This document shows, in pieces, positions 42,100-49,742 of a DNA stretch of 49,742 bases. Position 1 is the first letter of the stretch. Each line of letters starts with the position of its first letter. Origin of the DNA: Elusimicrobiaceae bacterium (GTDB lineage Bacteria > Elusimicrobiota > Elusimicrobia > Elusimicrobiales > Elusimicrobiaceae); the NCBI GenBank assembly GCA_017961585.1, contig JAGCWX010000008.1, positions 1 through 49,742 of the forward strand. The letters are read 5' to 3'. The notes beneath the pieces were generated by a model, which did not search any database, was not told where the DNA came from, and worked only from the letters and a program-made list of their open reading frames with translations. Position numbers and translations under genes: made by a program.

Positions 42100-43704
42100 A
42101 TGCTACTAACTGTTACATCCTTCGTTGGGTTTACGTTCCTCGTACTGGGGATTTCGTACTATCTAACGCGCAAGAAAGACGCTTCTTCTTCTGAAGGCTA
42201 CTTCTTAGCCGGCAGAGGATTAACCGGGTGGGTAATTGCCGCCTCATTATTGTTAACCAATTTGTCTACCGAACAGATGGTCGGTCTGAATGGACAAGGA
42301 TATATGTTTAATATGTCCGGCATGGGCTATGAAGTAGGCGCCTCGCTGGCATTGATTATTGTGGCATTTTTCTTTTTACCCCGCTACCTCAAAAAAGGCT
42401 ACGCAACGATCCCGGATTTTATCGGTGAACGTTACGACGCCGCCACCAAGCAATTTGTGAACTTTTTATTCTTGGCCGGGTATGTGCTCATCTTGCTTCC
42501 TACGGTACTTTATTCGGGCGCTATTGGGATGGGCGGAATCTTTGACATCATGGGCACGTTCCATTTATCCCCGATGATGGCCATTATTGTAGTGGTAGTA
42601 GCCATTGGTATTTTAGGTTGTATGTACACCATTTTCGGCGGATTACGTATCATGGCCATTGCCGATACGCTTAACGGGATTGGCTTAATTATCGGCGGGT
42701 TGATGGTACCGTTGTTTGCCTTGGCCTACGTAGGCGACGGGAACATTTTAAGCGGTATCACCGAACTGGTAAAAGCCCATCCGGAAAAATTCAACGCTAT
42801 TGGTAGTTCTACCGATCCGGTCCCATTTCTGACTATGTTCACCGGGATGTTCCTGGTTAACTTGTTCTACTGGGGCTGTAACCAGACGATCATTCAGCGT
42901 GCTTTAGCCGCCAAAAACTTAAAGGAAGGGCAAAAAGGGTTATTATTGGCTGCCATCTTTAAATTGTTCGGGCCGCTGTATTTGATTATCCCGGGCATTA
43001 TTGCGTTCCACATTTTCCAAGACAATCCGCTTAAAGTAGGCGATATGGCCTACCCTATGTTGGTCAACAAAGTGCTTCCGTTCTATTTGATCGGATTCTT
43101 TGCGGCCGTGCTATTTGGGGCCATTTTAAGCTCGTTTAACGCAGCGTTGAACTCTACTTCCACGCTGTTTATGTTGAACGTCTATAAACCGCTAGTCAAC
43201 CCCTCCGCACCGGACCATGAATTAGTGAAAAAAGGCAAATATGTGGGTGTTTGTTTGGCTATTTTTTCCATGTGTGTGGCCCCGCTGATTGCGATGGCTC
43301 CGTCCGGACTATTTAACTACCTACAGATGGTAAACGGTTTCTACAATGTGCCGATTTTCACCCTCATTATTGTAGGTATGCTTAACAAAACTGCCCCGGC
43401 GTGGTCAGCTAAAGTAACCCTTATTTTCTTTATGATCGGCTATGGGCTCACCCAACTGGGGGTGATTAAAACTGACCTGCACTTCTTGCACATTTTGGCT
43501 ATCTTGTTTGCGGTTTCCGCTGTGTTTATGTTCATCACGGGCAAACTGTGGCCGATGCAGACCAAGTATGACGATAGCAAAGACCTAAACGTGGTAGATA
43601 CTACCCCGTGGAACAAGCTAGGCATCGTCAGCGTGGCCATTGTGCTGTGTGTGTTTGGAGTGTATGTATTGTTCTCCTCGCTAGGCCTTGCAGCCGGCGC
43701 GTAA
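42100..43704 (+). CDS. SGLT-type sodium/galactose (sugar) symporter
   Basis: A 534-residue SSS-family protein with about 14 membrane helices. It has the SGLT-like GYFLAGRGLTGWVIAASLLLTNLSTEQMVGLNGQGY segment, a GCNQTIIQRALAAKNLKEGQKG block, and FFAAVLFGAILSSFNAALNSTSTLFMLNVYKPL with the Na2-site serines. Vibrio SglT transports galactose, and the divergent Leloir operon with a shared control region strongly suggests galactose import here. RBS AAGGAG. A terminator follows. Confidence 0.92.
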   Translation: MLLTVTSFVGFTFLVLGISYYLTRKKDASSSEGYFLAGRGLTGWVIAASLLLTNLSTEQMVGLNGQGYMFNMSGMGYEVGASLALIIVAFFFLPRYLKKGYATIPDFIGERYDAATKQFVNFLFLAGYVLILLPTVLYSGAIGMGGIFDIMGTFHLSPMMAIIVVVVAIGILGCMYTIFGGLRIMAIADTLNGIGLIIGGLMVPLFALAYVGDGNILSGITELVKAHPEKFNAIGSSTDPVPFLTMFTGMFLVNLFYWGCNQTIIQRALAAKNLKEGQKGLLLAAIFKLFGPLYLIIPGIIAFHIFQDNPLKVGDMAYPMLVNKVLPFYLIGFFAAVLFGAILSSFNAALNSTSTLFMLNVYKPLVNPSAPDHELVKKGKYVGVCLAIFSMCVAPLIAMAPSGLFNYLQMVNGFYNVPIFTLIIVGMLNKTAPAWSAKVTLIFFMIGYGLTQLGVIKTDLHFLHILAILFAVSAVFMFITGKLWPMQTKYDDSKDLNVVDTTPWNKLGIVSVAIVLCVFGVYVLFSSLGLAAGA

Positions 43705-43719
43705 GTTTGTTGTAAACCA

Positions 43720-43750
43720 AAATCCCCGGGCACAAACCCGGGGATTTTTT
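43720..43750 (+). terminator. terminator of the symporter gene
   Basis: AAATCCCCGGG (43720-43730) and CCCGGGGATTT (43737-43747) form an 11-bp stem with a 6-base loop and a T6 run. It also lies after the minus-strand gene ending at 43771 and may work in both directions. Confidence 0.88.
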
Positions 43751-43770
43751 ATGGGAAATAAATTGTCTGG

Positions 43771-44214
43771 CTATTTCTTCAAATATTCTTCTAAAATAGC
43801 AGCGGCACATTCCACTTTTTGTGCGCAAGTACGGTGGTCGTAATACGCCGGAGTACGGGGCTGCGGCGTAGGGTCTTGCGGCCCGGCAGGCAGGCCCAGC
43901 AACTCCCGGCAGATAATAGAGCCGTTCTCTTTTTTAAAACGATTGCACAGTTCTTGGATATGTGCGTAAAACGCTGCTTTTTGCGCTTGATCGGTAGGAT
44001 CTTTGGGAGCGTGTTTTAAAGAAAACGCCATGCACATCCCGCTGACGGCACCACACACTTCCCGCTGACGGCCCAGGCCGCCACCAAAACAGGCAGAGGC
44101 CGCAAGCGCGGTGGCCGAGTCCATGCCAACTTCGTCCGCAAAGGCGCACAATACTGCTTGCGCGCAATTGTGCCCTTGCATAAATAATTCTTTGGCTTTT
44201 TGTGCTTTAGTCAT
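43771..44214 (-). CDS. C_GCAxxG_C_C family protein
   Basis: The 147-residue protein fits the redox/metal-binding family named for its cysteine pattern: GHNCAQAVLCAFADEVG (about 14-30), ASACFGGGLGRQREVCGAVSGMCM (about 39-62) and later IICRELLG, with a final CAQKVECAA. Function is not established for the family; it often sits with redox proteins, as here with the TSCPD protein and a nitroreductase. Last gene of the ridA-malQ operon. Confidence 0.88.
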   Translation of the reverse strand: MTKAQKAKELFMQGHNCAQAVLCAFADEVGMDSATALAASACFGGGLGRQREVCGAVSGMCMAFSLKHAPKDPTDQAQKAAFYAHIQELCNRFKKENGSIICRELLGLPAGPQDPTPQPRTPAYYDHRTCAQKVECAAAILEEYLKK

Positions 44215-44223
44215 AACTTAAAT

Positions 44224-44481
44224 TTATTTGTCAGCCAATGCTTGGGTAAGCGCGCGAGAAAGCTGGTCCGCACAAGAGGTTCCACGCCCGCCGCAATCGT
44301 TCCCTTTTAAGAGGGTGGCTACGTGCGATGCATCCGCCCCTTCTATCAGTTTGCCGATGGCCAACAAATTGCCCGGGCATCCGCCTAAAAAACGTACGTT
44401 ATGTACGCGGTTTTGCTCGTCTAGCGCAAAAGAAACTTCTTGCGAACACACGCCGCTGACTTCAAATGTATATTCTTTCAT
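44224..44481 (-). CDS. TSCPD-domain protein
   Basis: An 85-residue protein matching the small TSCPD family: VHNVRFLGGCPGNLLAIGKLIEGADASHV, then LLKGNDCGGRGTSCADQLSRAL, with three conserved Cys in these two motifs plus Cys12. The TSCPD domain also occurs at the C-terminus of B12-dependent ribonucleotide reductases; the free-standing role is unknown. RBS GGAAAG. Confidence 0.9.
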   Translation of the reverse strand: MKEYTFEVSGVCSQEVSFALDEQNRVHNVRFLGGCPGNLLAIGKLIEGADASHVATLLKGNDCGGRGTSCADQLSRALTQALADK

Positions 44482-44490
44482 AGACTTTCC

Positions 44491-45006
44491 TTATAAATAA
44501 GTTACCAAATCGTTAAGTTCTTTACGCTCTTGGTGGCGGTCGGCCGGGGCACAATCATCCGCTACGTAGCCAATGGGCATCAGCAACACCGGGATTTCGT
44601 GCGCCGGCAAATGATACGCGCGTGATACAGCCGGTTGCGAAAAGAAGTTCAGCCAGCACGTGCCCAGCCCCTGTTCAGTAGCGGCAAACATCACGTGTGT
44701 GGCCACAATGGATGCGTCCTGCACGCCGGAAGTGCGCTGCGGTTCCTGCGGATGGTGCCATTCTTGCTGGGTATCTTTGGTAAAAATCAGCACCACAGGT
44801 GCCCCATAATGGCACGGAGTAAGCGTGCGCATTTTTTCCATTCCTTCGGGCGATTGCACTACATAAATATGATACGCCTGCAAATTTTTGGCCGTGGGAG
44901 CCAGGCGCGCAGCTTGCAAAACGGCATTTAGTTTTTCGGATTCAATGGGTTTATCCGCAAATTTGCGCACGGAATAACGCGCGCGGGCCAGTTCGGTAAA
45001 TGTCAT
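44491..45006 (-). CDS. nitroreductase family flavoprotein
   Basis: The 171-residue protein has the FMN-binding nitroreductase pattern: ARARYSVRKFADKPIESEKLNAVLQAARLAPTAKNLQAY at the N-terminus, then APVVLIFTKD, DASIVATHVMFAATEQGLGTCWLNFF and the VLLMPIGYV segment. It should reduce a quinone, nitro or similar substrate using NAD(P)H; the true substrate is unknown. The ATG at 45006 has GGAG upstream; the longer frame overlaps malQ. Confidence 0.9.
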   Translation of the reverse strand: MTFTELARARYSVRKFADKPIESEKLNAVLQAARLAPTAKNLQAYHIYVVQSPEGMEKMRTLTPCHYGAPVVLIFTKDTQQEWHHPQEPQRTSGVQDASIVATHVMFAATEQGLGTCWLNFFSQPAVSRAYHLPAHEIPVLLMPIGYVADDCAPADRHQERKELNDLVTYL

Positions 45007-45025
45007 AAGAGCTCCTGTGAAATAA

Positions 45026-46600
45026 TTATTTGTTGCGGCCGGTTTCTTTGAGTAATGTTTCAAACATCGCCAGTTGCGGACCGTATTTTTCGTGCGCTTG
45101 CTCGGGCGTTACGTCGCTGCGATAGGTCCAGTTGTGCGCGCCCACCGTGCCGGGGGTATTGATGCGCTCCAACGTGCCGGTAATATCTTGCCAGGCAAAT
45201 AACGTAAGCGCAGAGGCACTTTCCAACACCCGTTTTAACATCAAGCGTTGCGTATCTAAATTAAAGGGAACGTTACCGTCGGTCTTTTGGGCGGAAATCA
45301 TTTCCCAAATGTTGCGCCGCTCGTTGATGTCCATAGTTTCCCACCAACCGCGCAAGGTTTCCGTGTCGTGCGTGGACGTGGTAGCTAACGAAACCACCGG
45401 ATAATTCTTCGGCTCGCGATACCAGCCGTTATCCTCGCGCTCCCAACGAAGCACTTTGTAGCCGGGGATTTTTAAATCCACCAACATCTTGCGTACATAG
45501 TTGGGAATTACGCCCAAATCTTCGCCCACCGGCAGTTTGCCTTTGGCTTCTTCCAACACCATTTGCAAGAAGGCATGGCCGCGGTCAATTTGATTTTGTT
45601 CGCCTTCGCAATCAAACGCGCCTTGCTTTTCGCCCGGGGCATACACATACGTGCGGAAAAACCCCACTAAATGGTCCAGGCGGAAAATATCGTAGAGCTG
45701 CGTGGCCCGGTTGATTTTGCGGCGCCACAAATCAAAATGATGGGCTAGTTGATACGGCCAATCGTACGCCGGGAGCCCCCAACGCTGGCCGTCCTTTGAG
45801 AACTGGTCTGCCGGGGCGCCGATTTCAAACCCCAGGCGGAAATTTTCTTGATTGGCCCAAATGTCGGAACTATCCAAATTGGTAGCGAAGGGAATGTCGC
45901 CAAAAATATAGACACCTTTGTCTTGCGCGGCCAATTTGGCGCAGCGCAATTGCTGGTCCAATATCCATTGGATATATTTGAAGTAGTTTACAAATTCGGA
46001 ATACCGAGTTTCAAAATTGCGCACGGCCGGGCTGTTAAAATCTTGCAGTTCTTGCGGCCACATGGTCCAGCTTTTCCATTGATGAAAATCTTTTAAAGCA
46101 CGGAACAACGCGTACCCACGCAACCACGGTTCTTGTGCGGCACAGTAGGCCTCAAAGGCCTGCGCGCGCGCCGTATTAACGGCCACTTCGTGAATTAAAA
46201 ACGATTGATACCCCAGCCACAATACTTTTAATTTGGCTTGTTTGACCTCGGCAAACGAAGCGTTGGGGGCCTCCTGCCATTGCATAATTTGGGCGGAAAT
46301 GGACCCGATAAATTCCTGCGCGCGCGCACTGCGGGCAACATCTTCCACTTCATCAATTTGCACATAGACCGGGTCCACCGCAAAAGACGTAAGCGCGCTG
46401 TACGGACAATTTTGCCCGGGAGCCGTTTCTTGCAGCGGTAAAATTTGGATGAACTTTACCCCTAATCCGGCCAAAAAATCGGTCCATAGCCGCAAGGAAC
46501 CCAAATCGCCCACGCCCCAATCCTGCCGGGTGCGCATGGCAGACACAGGGAGCAAAATACCGCAAGTGCGCGACGATAACAATTCTTCTTGTATGGTCAT
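45026..46600 (-). CDS. malQ: 4-alpha-glucanotransferase (amylomaltase)
   Basis: The 524-residue GH77 enzyme moves alpha-1,4-glucan chains between acceptors in glycogen or maltodextrin use. Diagnostic blocks: DWGVGDLGSLRLWTDFLAGLGVKFIQILPLQET, SPYSALTSFAVDP-type segment (CPYSALTSFAVDP), GDIPFATNLDSSDIW, FRLDHLVGFFRTY with the nucleophile Asp, PVGEDLGVIP with the acid/base Glu, and TSTHDTETLRGWW. Length is normal. It follows ridA by 3 bases. Confidence 0.96.
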   Translation of the reverse strand: MTIQEELLSSRTCGILLPVSAMRTRQDWGVGDLGSLRLWTDFLAGLGVKFIQILPLQETAPGQNCPYSALTSFAVDPVYVQIDEVEDVARSARAQEFIGSISAQIMQWQEAPNASFAEVKQAKLKVLWLGYQSFLIHEVAVNTARAQAFEAYCAAQEPWLRGYALFRALKDFHQWKSWTMWPQELQDFNSPAVRNFETRYSEFVNYFKYIQWILDQQLRCAKLAAQDKGVYIFGDIPFATNLDSSDIWANQENFRLGFEIGAPADQFSKDGQRWGLPAYDWPYQLAHHFDLWRRKINRATQLYDIFRLDHLVGFFRTYVYAPGEKQGAFDCEGEQNQIDRGHAFLQMVLEEAKGKLPVGEDLGVIPNYVRKMLVDLKIPGYKVLRWEREDNGWYREPKNYPVVSLATTSTHDTETLRGWWETMDINERRNIWEMISAQKTDGNVPFNLDTQRLMLKRVLESASALTLFAWQDITGTLERINTPGTVGAHNWTYRSDVTPEQAHEKYGPQLAMFETLLKETGRNK

Positions 46601-46603
46601 AAG

Positions 46604-46984
46604 CTACTTTTTAGCAATGGCTTCTATTTGCACAACGCCGCCTTTGGGCAACGCCACTACCTGAACGGTGGTGCGGGCGGGTGGATTTTCTTTAAAGAAA
46701 GTTTCGTACATGGCATTCATTTCGGCAAATTTGGTTAAATCCGTCATAAATACCGTTGTTTTGATGACGTGTTTTAACGAACAGCCGGCTTCCTTTAAAA
46801 TATTTTCCATGTTTTTTAGTACGATTTCGGTCTGTACCTGTACATCGCCTGAAAAAATTTCCCCGGTTACCGGGTCAATGGGAAGCACGCTGGAGGTAAA
46901 AATAAATCCGCCGTCCTCTACCGCTTGGGAATAAGGCCCGATGGCTTTGGGCGCACGGGAAGAATTGATAATTTTTTTAGTCAT
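46604..46984 (-). CDS. ridA: RidA family enamine/imine deaminase
   Basis: The 126-residue protein hydrolyses reactive enamines such as 2-aminoacrylate. SSRAPKAIGPYSQAVEDGGFIFTSS, VLKNMENILKEAGCSLKHVIKTTVFMTDL and PPARTTVQVVALPKGGVVQIEAIA are the family motifs with the catalytic Arg. The ATG at 46984 has GAGAGGG upstream; an upstream frame start at 47125 has no such signal. It heads the operon through malQ to 43771; on the minus strand TTGACA (47058-47053) and TATTAC (16-base spacer) form a plausible promoter. Confidence 0.95.
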   Translation of the reverse strand: MTKKIINSSRAPKAIGPYSQAVEDGGFIFTSSVLPIDPVTGEIFSGDVQVQTEIVLKNMENILKEAGCSLKHVIKTTVFMTDLTKFAEMNAMYETFFKENPPARTTVQVVALPKGGVVQIEAIAKK

Positions 46985-47036
46985 AAACCCTCTCTTAGCG
47001 GCACGCGGCCGCAACAAGCTATACTTATATGGTAAT

Positions 47037-47058
47037 AAAGACGGCGGGGCTGTGTCAA
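47037..47058 (-). promoter_or_regulatory. promoter of ridA-malQ operon
   Basis: TTGACA on the minus strand at 47058-47053, with TATTAC 16 bases on (hexamer beginning near 47036), about 50 bases before the ridA start. Confidence 0.5.
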
Positions 47059-47151
47059 ACACAAACGCCTTGAGATTGCCCCTCACAAATAGTATAATAA
47101 TAAGTGGAGTTAGTATCGTTGTCACCTGCCACAGATTACCAGCAAATTGGC

Positions 47152-47180
47152 TTGCACGTACTAAAAATATTTGATATACT
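47152..47180 (+). promoter_or_regulatory. promoter of the tRNA-Lys/tRNA-Glu pair
   Basis: TTGCAC (47152-47157) and TATACT (47175-47180) are separated by an exact 17-base spacer and lie 47 bases before tRNA-Lys. Confidence 0.75.
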
Positions 47181-47227
47181 ATATGTGTTGGGTTTAACTC
47201 GACGCTGGATTAGACCCGCATTTTTTT

Positions 47228-47299
47228 GCGCTCGTAGCTCAGTGGTAGAGCATCCGCCTTTTAAGCGGGGGGCCGTGAGTTCAAGTCTCACCGGGCGCA
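47228..47299 (+). tRNA. tRNA-Lys(TTT)
   Basis: A 72-base cloverleaf: acceptor GCGCTCG/CGGGCGC with one G-T pair, D-arm GCTC/GAGC, anticodon stem TCCGC/GCGGG with loop CTTTTAA (anticodon TTT), T-arm GTGAG/CTCAC, discriminator A, no CCA encoded. Confidence 0.95.
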
Positions 47300-47308
47300 C
47301 TTTTAGAT

Positions 47309-47380
47309 GCCCTCTTCGTCTATCGGTTAGGACGTCGGATTTTCAATCCGAAAAGAGGAGTTCGATTCTCCTAGAGGGCG
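47309..47380 (+). tRNA. tRNA-Glu(TTC)
   Basis: A 72-base cloverleaf: acceptor GCCCTCT/AGAGGGC, anticodon stem TCGGA/TCCGA with loop TTTTCAA (anticodon TTC), T-arm AGGAG/CTCCT, discriminator G, no CCA encoded. Nine bases after tRNA-Lys, same transcript. Confidence 0.95.
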
Positions 47381-47394
47381 TTCGCTTTTAATAT

Positions 47395-47423
47395 ACTCGC
47401 TTTGAAAAAGAGCGGGTTTTTTT
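47395..47423 (+). terminator. terminator after the tRNA pair
   Basis: ACTCGCT (47395-47401) pairs with AGCGGGT (47411-47417) through seven pairs including one G-T, then a run of T. About 15 bases after tRNA-Glu. Confidence 0.75.
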
Positions 47424-47490
47424 ATTATTTCACGACGACAAATCCCCCCTTTTTACGCAATTCCCTAAAGCCCGAAAAATCGCTCAATTT

Positions 47491-47506
47491 TGGCACAAAA
47501 AAAGCA
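47491..47506 (+). promoter_or_regulatory. sigma-54-like -24/-12 element
   Basis: TGGCAC at 47491-47496 followed by GC at 47504-47505 has the exact GG-to-GC spacing of sigma-54 promoters, although the -12 side reads AAGCA rather than TTGCA. It lies 160 bases before the SseB-like gene. A sigma-70-type pair nearer the gene is the more likely promoter. Confidence 0.25.
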
Positions 47507-47604
47507 CAATTTGGACACTATAATGGCACAGTTTTTTCCGTTGTGAAAAGCAATTCTTGCGGCCTTTATAGTGACCATTTTATATACTTTTGGGCACAAA
47601 ATAA

Positions 47605-47634
47605 CCGACAGATTAAAAGAAAATGTTTTATAAT
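47605..47634 (+). promoter_or_regulatory. promoter of the SseB-like gene
   Basis: A perfect -10 TATAAT (47629-47634) with CCGACA (47605-47610) 18 bases upstream; start codon 33 bases on. Confidence 0.6.
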
Positions 47635-47666
47635 GAAGATATCTGAATATAACGGAGGAAATTGCT

Positions 47667-48479
47667 ATGTTTCAGTTTAGTAAAATTACCGATTTAATTA
47701 GTAAGATGTTTTCCAAACCGAAATTTACAATACAAACTTTGCCTGCGGATTTCCACGAGACGTATTCCACAGATGAATTAAATTTTATCAATGCTCTCAT
47801 GTTGCAAGGAAAATTTCTCTCCAATGACAAGGATGAAGTAATTTATAACGACCAGTTGCATTTCTGTGCAGATGATACCATGTTAGAGGGTGCAATTGCC
47901 TCATTAAAAGAGAAAACAAAGTGTAATATTTCCGCTGATACGGTCCAAAACCTTCTTGCTGAAGTTGTGGGAACGCTGTATGATAATGGGGTTAAAAAAT
48001 TACAAGTAGTTCTTTATCATAAAGGGACTAGCCAAGTATATAATTTGCCGGATTTGCGGCGCGTAATTAATGTTGTTAACGGTATCTGTATGCTTCATAC
48101 CGCCTATGCGCTCCAAGCTGCTAATATATTCCAAGACAGTGTTGCAGGAAAACATGGTACCCCTTTCTACGAACGTATTAAAGGTATAAAAGTCTTTATG
48201 CTGTGGGACCCGCCCAAAAATGGTTTTCAAAAGGGAGATAAGTTTGCTTTTGAAGTGTTAGAATTAGATACACCACCCGCTAAGCACGGTGCTATTCCTG
48301 TGTTTTTCACGTATGAAGAGGCAAAAACGCACTTAGCCAAAACGACAGACCCGAAGTTTCAAGTAGCTACGGTAGATTTAGCGGACTTAGTACAATTTGT
48401 TAAAGGGCAATTGTCTGTAGTGGTAGAACCTTTTACAAATTATTGGTTAGAATTAAATTGGCCCGATAAACAGAATTGA
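47667..48479 (+). CDS. SseB-N-like domain protein, function unknown
   Basis: A 270-residue soluble protein. The C-terminal 70 residues (GAIPVFFTYEEAKTHLAKTT...VATVDLADLVQFVKGQLSVVVEPFTNYWLEL) resemble the SseB N-terminal domain, found in type III secretion and in many uncharacterised proteins. The first 130 residues are helical and not recognised. A good RBS (GGAGG, 47656-47660) precedes the ATG. Base composition is more AT-rich than in the genes to the left. It is followed after 18 bases by the ankyrin gene, so the two may form a pair. Confidence 0.55.
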   Translation: MFQFSKITDLISKMFSKPKFTIQTLPADFHETYSTDELNFINALMLQGKFLSNDKDEVIYNDQLHFCADDTMLEGAIASLKEKTKCNISADTVQNLLAEVVGTLYDNGVKKLQVVLYHKGTSQVYNLPDLRRVINVVNGICMLHTAYALQAANIFQDSVAGKHGTPFYERIKGIKVFMLWDPPKNGFQKGDKFAFEVLELDTPPAKHGAIPVFFTYEEAKTHLAKTTDPKFQVATVDLADLVQFVKGQLSVVVEPFTNYWLELNWPDKQN

Positions 48480-48497
48480 ACGCTTAGGAGAAACAAC

Positions 48498-49742
48498 ATG
48501 CGTAAATTTACACAAATTTTCAGTAGCATATTTATTGCTTTGTTTGGATTTGCCTGTGCCAAGCAAGACGCACTATACAAAGCCGTTGAAGCCGGAGACA
48601 CTCAACAGGTGGCCCAATTAATTGCCAACGGAGCAGATGTAAATAAACGCTATAGTGAAGGTTGGACTGCATTAATAGTTGCAAGTAGTAATGGAGACAC
48701 CGAAATCGCACAAGCGTTGCTCAGTGCAAAAGCGAATGTAAATGCAAAGAGTAATGAAGGAGTAACCGCTCTGATGTATGCAAGTCTAAATGGCCACGCC
48801 GAAATCGTAAAGGCGTTGCTAGATTCTAAAGCGGATGTAAATGCAAAAAGTAATAAGGGCGGGACTCCTTTGATGTTTGCAAGTGAAAATGGACATACTG
48901 AAATCGTAAAAATGTTGCTAGACGCAAAAGCAGATGTAAACATAAAGAATAATGAGAAAGGGACCGCCTTAATGCTAGCAAGTCAAAATGGACATACCGA
49001 AACTGTAAAAGCCTTGCTAAATGCAAGAGCAGATGTTAATGCAAAGAATTATGAAGATGGGAATTCCTTGATATATGCAAGTAAAAATGGTCACACCGAA
49101 ATTGTGGAAATGTTACTGGATGCTAAAGCAGATGTAAATGCAATGAGTAATAAGGGGGGGACCGCCTTGATGTATGCAAGTCTAGATGGATATACCAAAA
49201 TTGTAAAAGCATTGTTAAGTGCAAAAGCCGATGTAAACTTGAAGAGCATTGATGGACTGACCGCCTTGATGAATGCAAGTGCAAGTGGACACCCTGAAAC
49301 TGTAAAAGTATTGCTAGATGCCAAAGCAGATGTAAATGCAAAGAGTAATGAGGGGGTTACCGCGCTGATGTATGCAAGTCTAAGTGGACACACCGGAATC
49401 GTAAAGACGTTGCTAGATTCCAAAGCAGATGTAAATGCAAAAGAAAATAAAGGTTGGACTGCCTTAATGTTCATAAGTCAAAATGGACACCCTGAAACTG
49501 TAAAAGTATTGCTAGATGCCAAAGCAGATGTAAACGCAAAAAGTAATGAAGGAGTAACCGCCTTAATGATAGCAAGTAAAAATGGTCACACCGAAATTGT
49601 GGAAATGTTACTGGATGCTAAAGCAGATTTAAATGCAATGAGTAATAAGGGGGGGACCGCCTTGATGTATGCACGTCTAGATGGATATACCAAAATTGTA
49701 AAAGCATTGTTAAGAGCAAAAGCCGATGTAAACTTGAAGAGC
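48498..49742 (+). CDS. secreted ankyrin-repeat protein, partial
   Basis: At least 415 residues, open at the right edge. An N-terminal signal-like segment (KFTQIFSSIFIALFGFAC) ends at a Cys that could be a lipobox, though FGFAC is not canonical. From residue ~28 on it is a run of at least twelve 33-residue ankyrin repeats of the form G-TALMYAS-NGH-EIVK-LL-AKADVNAKS. Ankyrin arrays bind partner proteins; secreted ones are common in host-associated bacteria. AGGAG lies 4 bases before the ATG. Repeats are unusually similar at the DNA level (see repeat entry), and composition is AT-rich compared with the rest of the window. Confidence 0.88.
   Translation, partial: MRKFTQIFSSIFIALFGFACAKQDALYKAVEAGDTQQVAQLIANGADVNKRYSEGWTALIVASSNGDTEIAQALLSAKANVNAKSNEGVTALMYASLNGHAEIVKALLDSKADVNAKSNKGGTPLMFASENGHTEIVKMLLDAKADVNIKNNEKGTALMLASQNGHTETVKALLNARADVNAKNYEDGNSLIYASKNGHTEIVEMLLDAKADVNAMSNKGGTALMYASLDGYTKIVKALLSAKADVNLKSIDGLTALMNASASGHPETVKVLLDAKADVNAKSNEGVTALMYASLSGHTGIVKTLLDSKADVNAKENKGWTALMFISQNGHPETVKVLLDAKADVNAKSNEGVTALMIASKNGHTEIVEMLLDAKADLNAMSNKGGTALMYARLDGYTKIVKALLRAKADVNLKS
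49077..49742 (+). repeat. recently duplicated ankyrin repeat blocks
   Basis: The 171 bases at 49077-49247 recur at 49572-49742 with only three mismatches seen, at an offset of 495 bases (15 x 33, or five repeat units). Another block near 49285 recurs near 49483 at an offset of 198 bases (two units). The second copy of the first block runs to the window edge and may continue. Confidence 0.85.

Noticed and set aside
47402-47680. Plus ORF of 92 codons before the SseB-like gene
   Set aside because: It runs through the terminator and promoter region and overlaps the SseB-like start in another frame; low-quality composition.
48650-49474. Minus ORFs in the ankyrin gene with repeated protein motifs
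   Set aside because: They are antisense shadows of the ankyrin repeats; repetition comes from the sense-strand array.
48600-49742. CRISPR array
   Set aside because: The repeats are in-frame 99-base coding units that translate to ankyrin repeats, without constant short repeats and unrelated spacers.

Overview
The window looks like a bacterial chromosome segment from a Gram-negative-type cell. It encodes an LptE-like outer-membrane assembly lipoprotein, several lipoproteins, glutamate dehydrogenase, the non-mevalonate isoprenoid pathway and fermentative-style transporters. Gene content and mixed AT/GC composition would fit a gut-associated member of Elusimicrobiota, but no rRNA or marker comparison was possible, so this taxonomic placement is a low-confidence inference. 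Coding density is high and genes overlap often.

Layout. Positions 1-4902 (minus) hold the N-terminal 1634 residues of a type I megasynthase, KS-AT-KS-ACP, resembling polyunsaturated-fatty-acid/secondary-lipid synthases; it runs off the left edge. A 357-base gene-free stretch follows, with hairpins and direct repeats. From 12015 back to 5260 lies a minus-strand operon: PIN/TRAM membrane protein, IspDF, lipoprotein, CysS, adenosine deaminase, ACT-less aspartokinase and two small membrane proteins. Next come gdhA (minus), and a DtxR/MntR-type regulator and a XerC/D recombinase (plus). A GT-C glycosyltransferase (minus) follows, then leuS-lptE-holA (plus), an arrangement also known from Escherichia coli.

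The middle section (20.5-32.3 kb, almost all minus) carries an orphan histidine kinase, tsaC, rsmI, a thiamine pyrophosphokinase overlapping a sodium:solute symporter, and two YfcC/DcuC-type carriers. It continues with a TPR lipoprotein-like/secreted protein, rimI-tsaB-tsaE, a membrane-tethered glycogen-binding-domain protein and a TatD-linked-type radical SAM protein. A secreted ChaN/TIKI-like protein and tRNA-Ser(TGA) follow on the plus strand.

From 33.98 to 37.1 kb is a minus-strand cassette: a radical SAM protein resembling the MJ0619/tetraether-synthase family, a one-helix protein, an Lgt-fold protein lacking canonical catalytic residues and an ICMT-like methyltransferase. This is my main candidate for an undescribed system, probably acting on lipids or lipid-modified proteins. 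Next is a complete Leloir galactose operon (galM-galK-galE-galT) facing an SGLT-type symporter, with back-to-back promoters and a perfect 10-bp-arm operator. The right end has the ridA-malQ-nitroreductase-TSCPD-C_GCAxxG operon, tRNA-Lys(TTT) and tRNA-Glu(TTC), an SseB-like protein and an ankyrin-repeat secreted protein whose repeats show recent duplication; it runs off the right edge.

Several genes have a TGN-extended -10 element so close to the ATG that a leaderless mRNA is likely. All family assignments are from reading motifs by eye; no database search was run.
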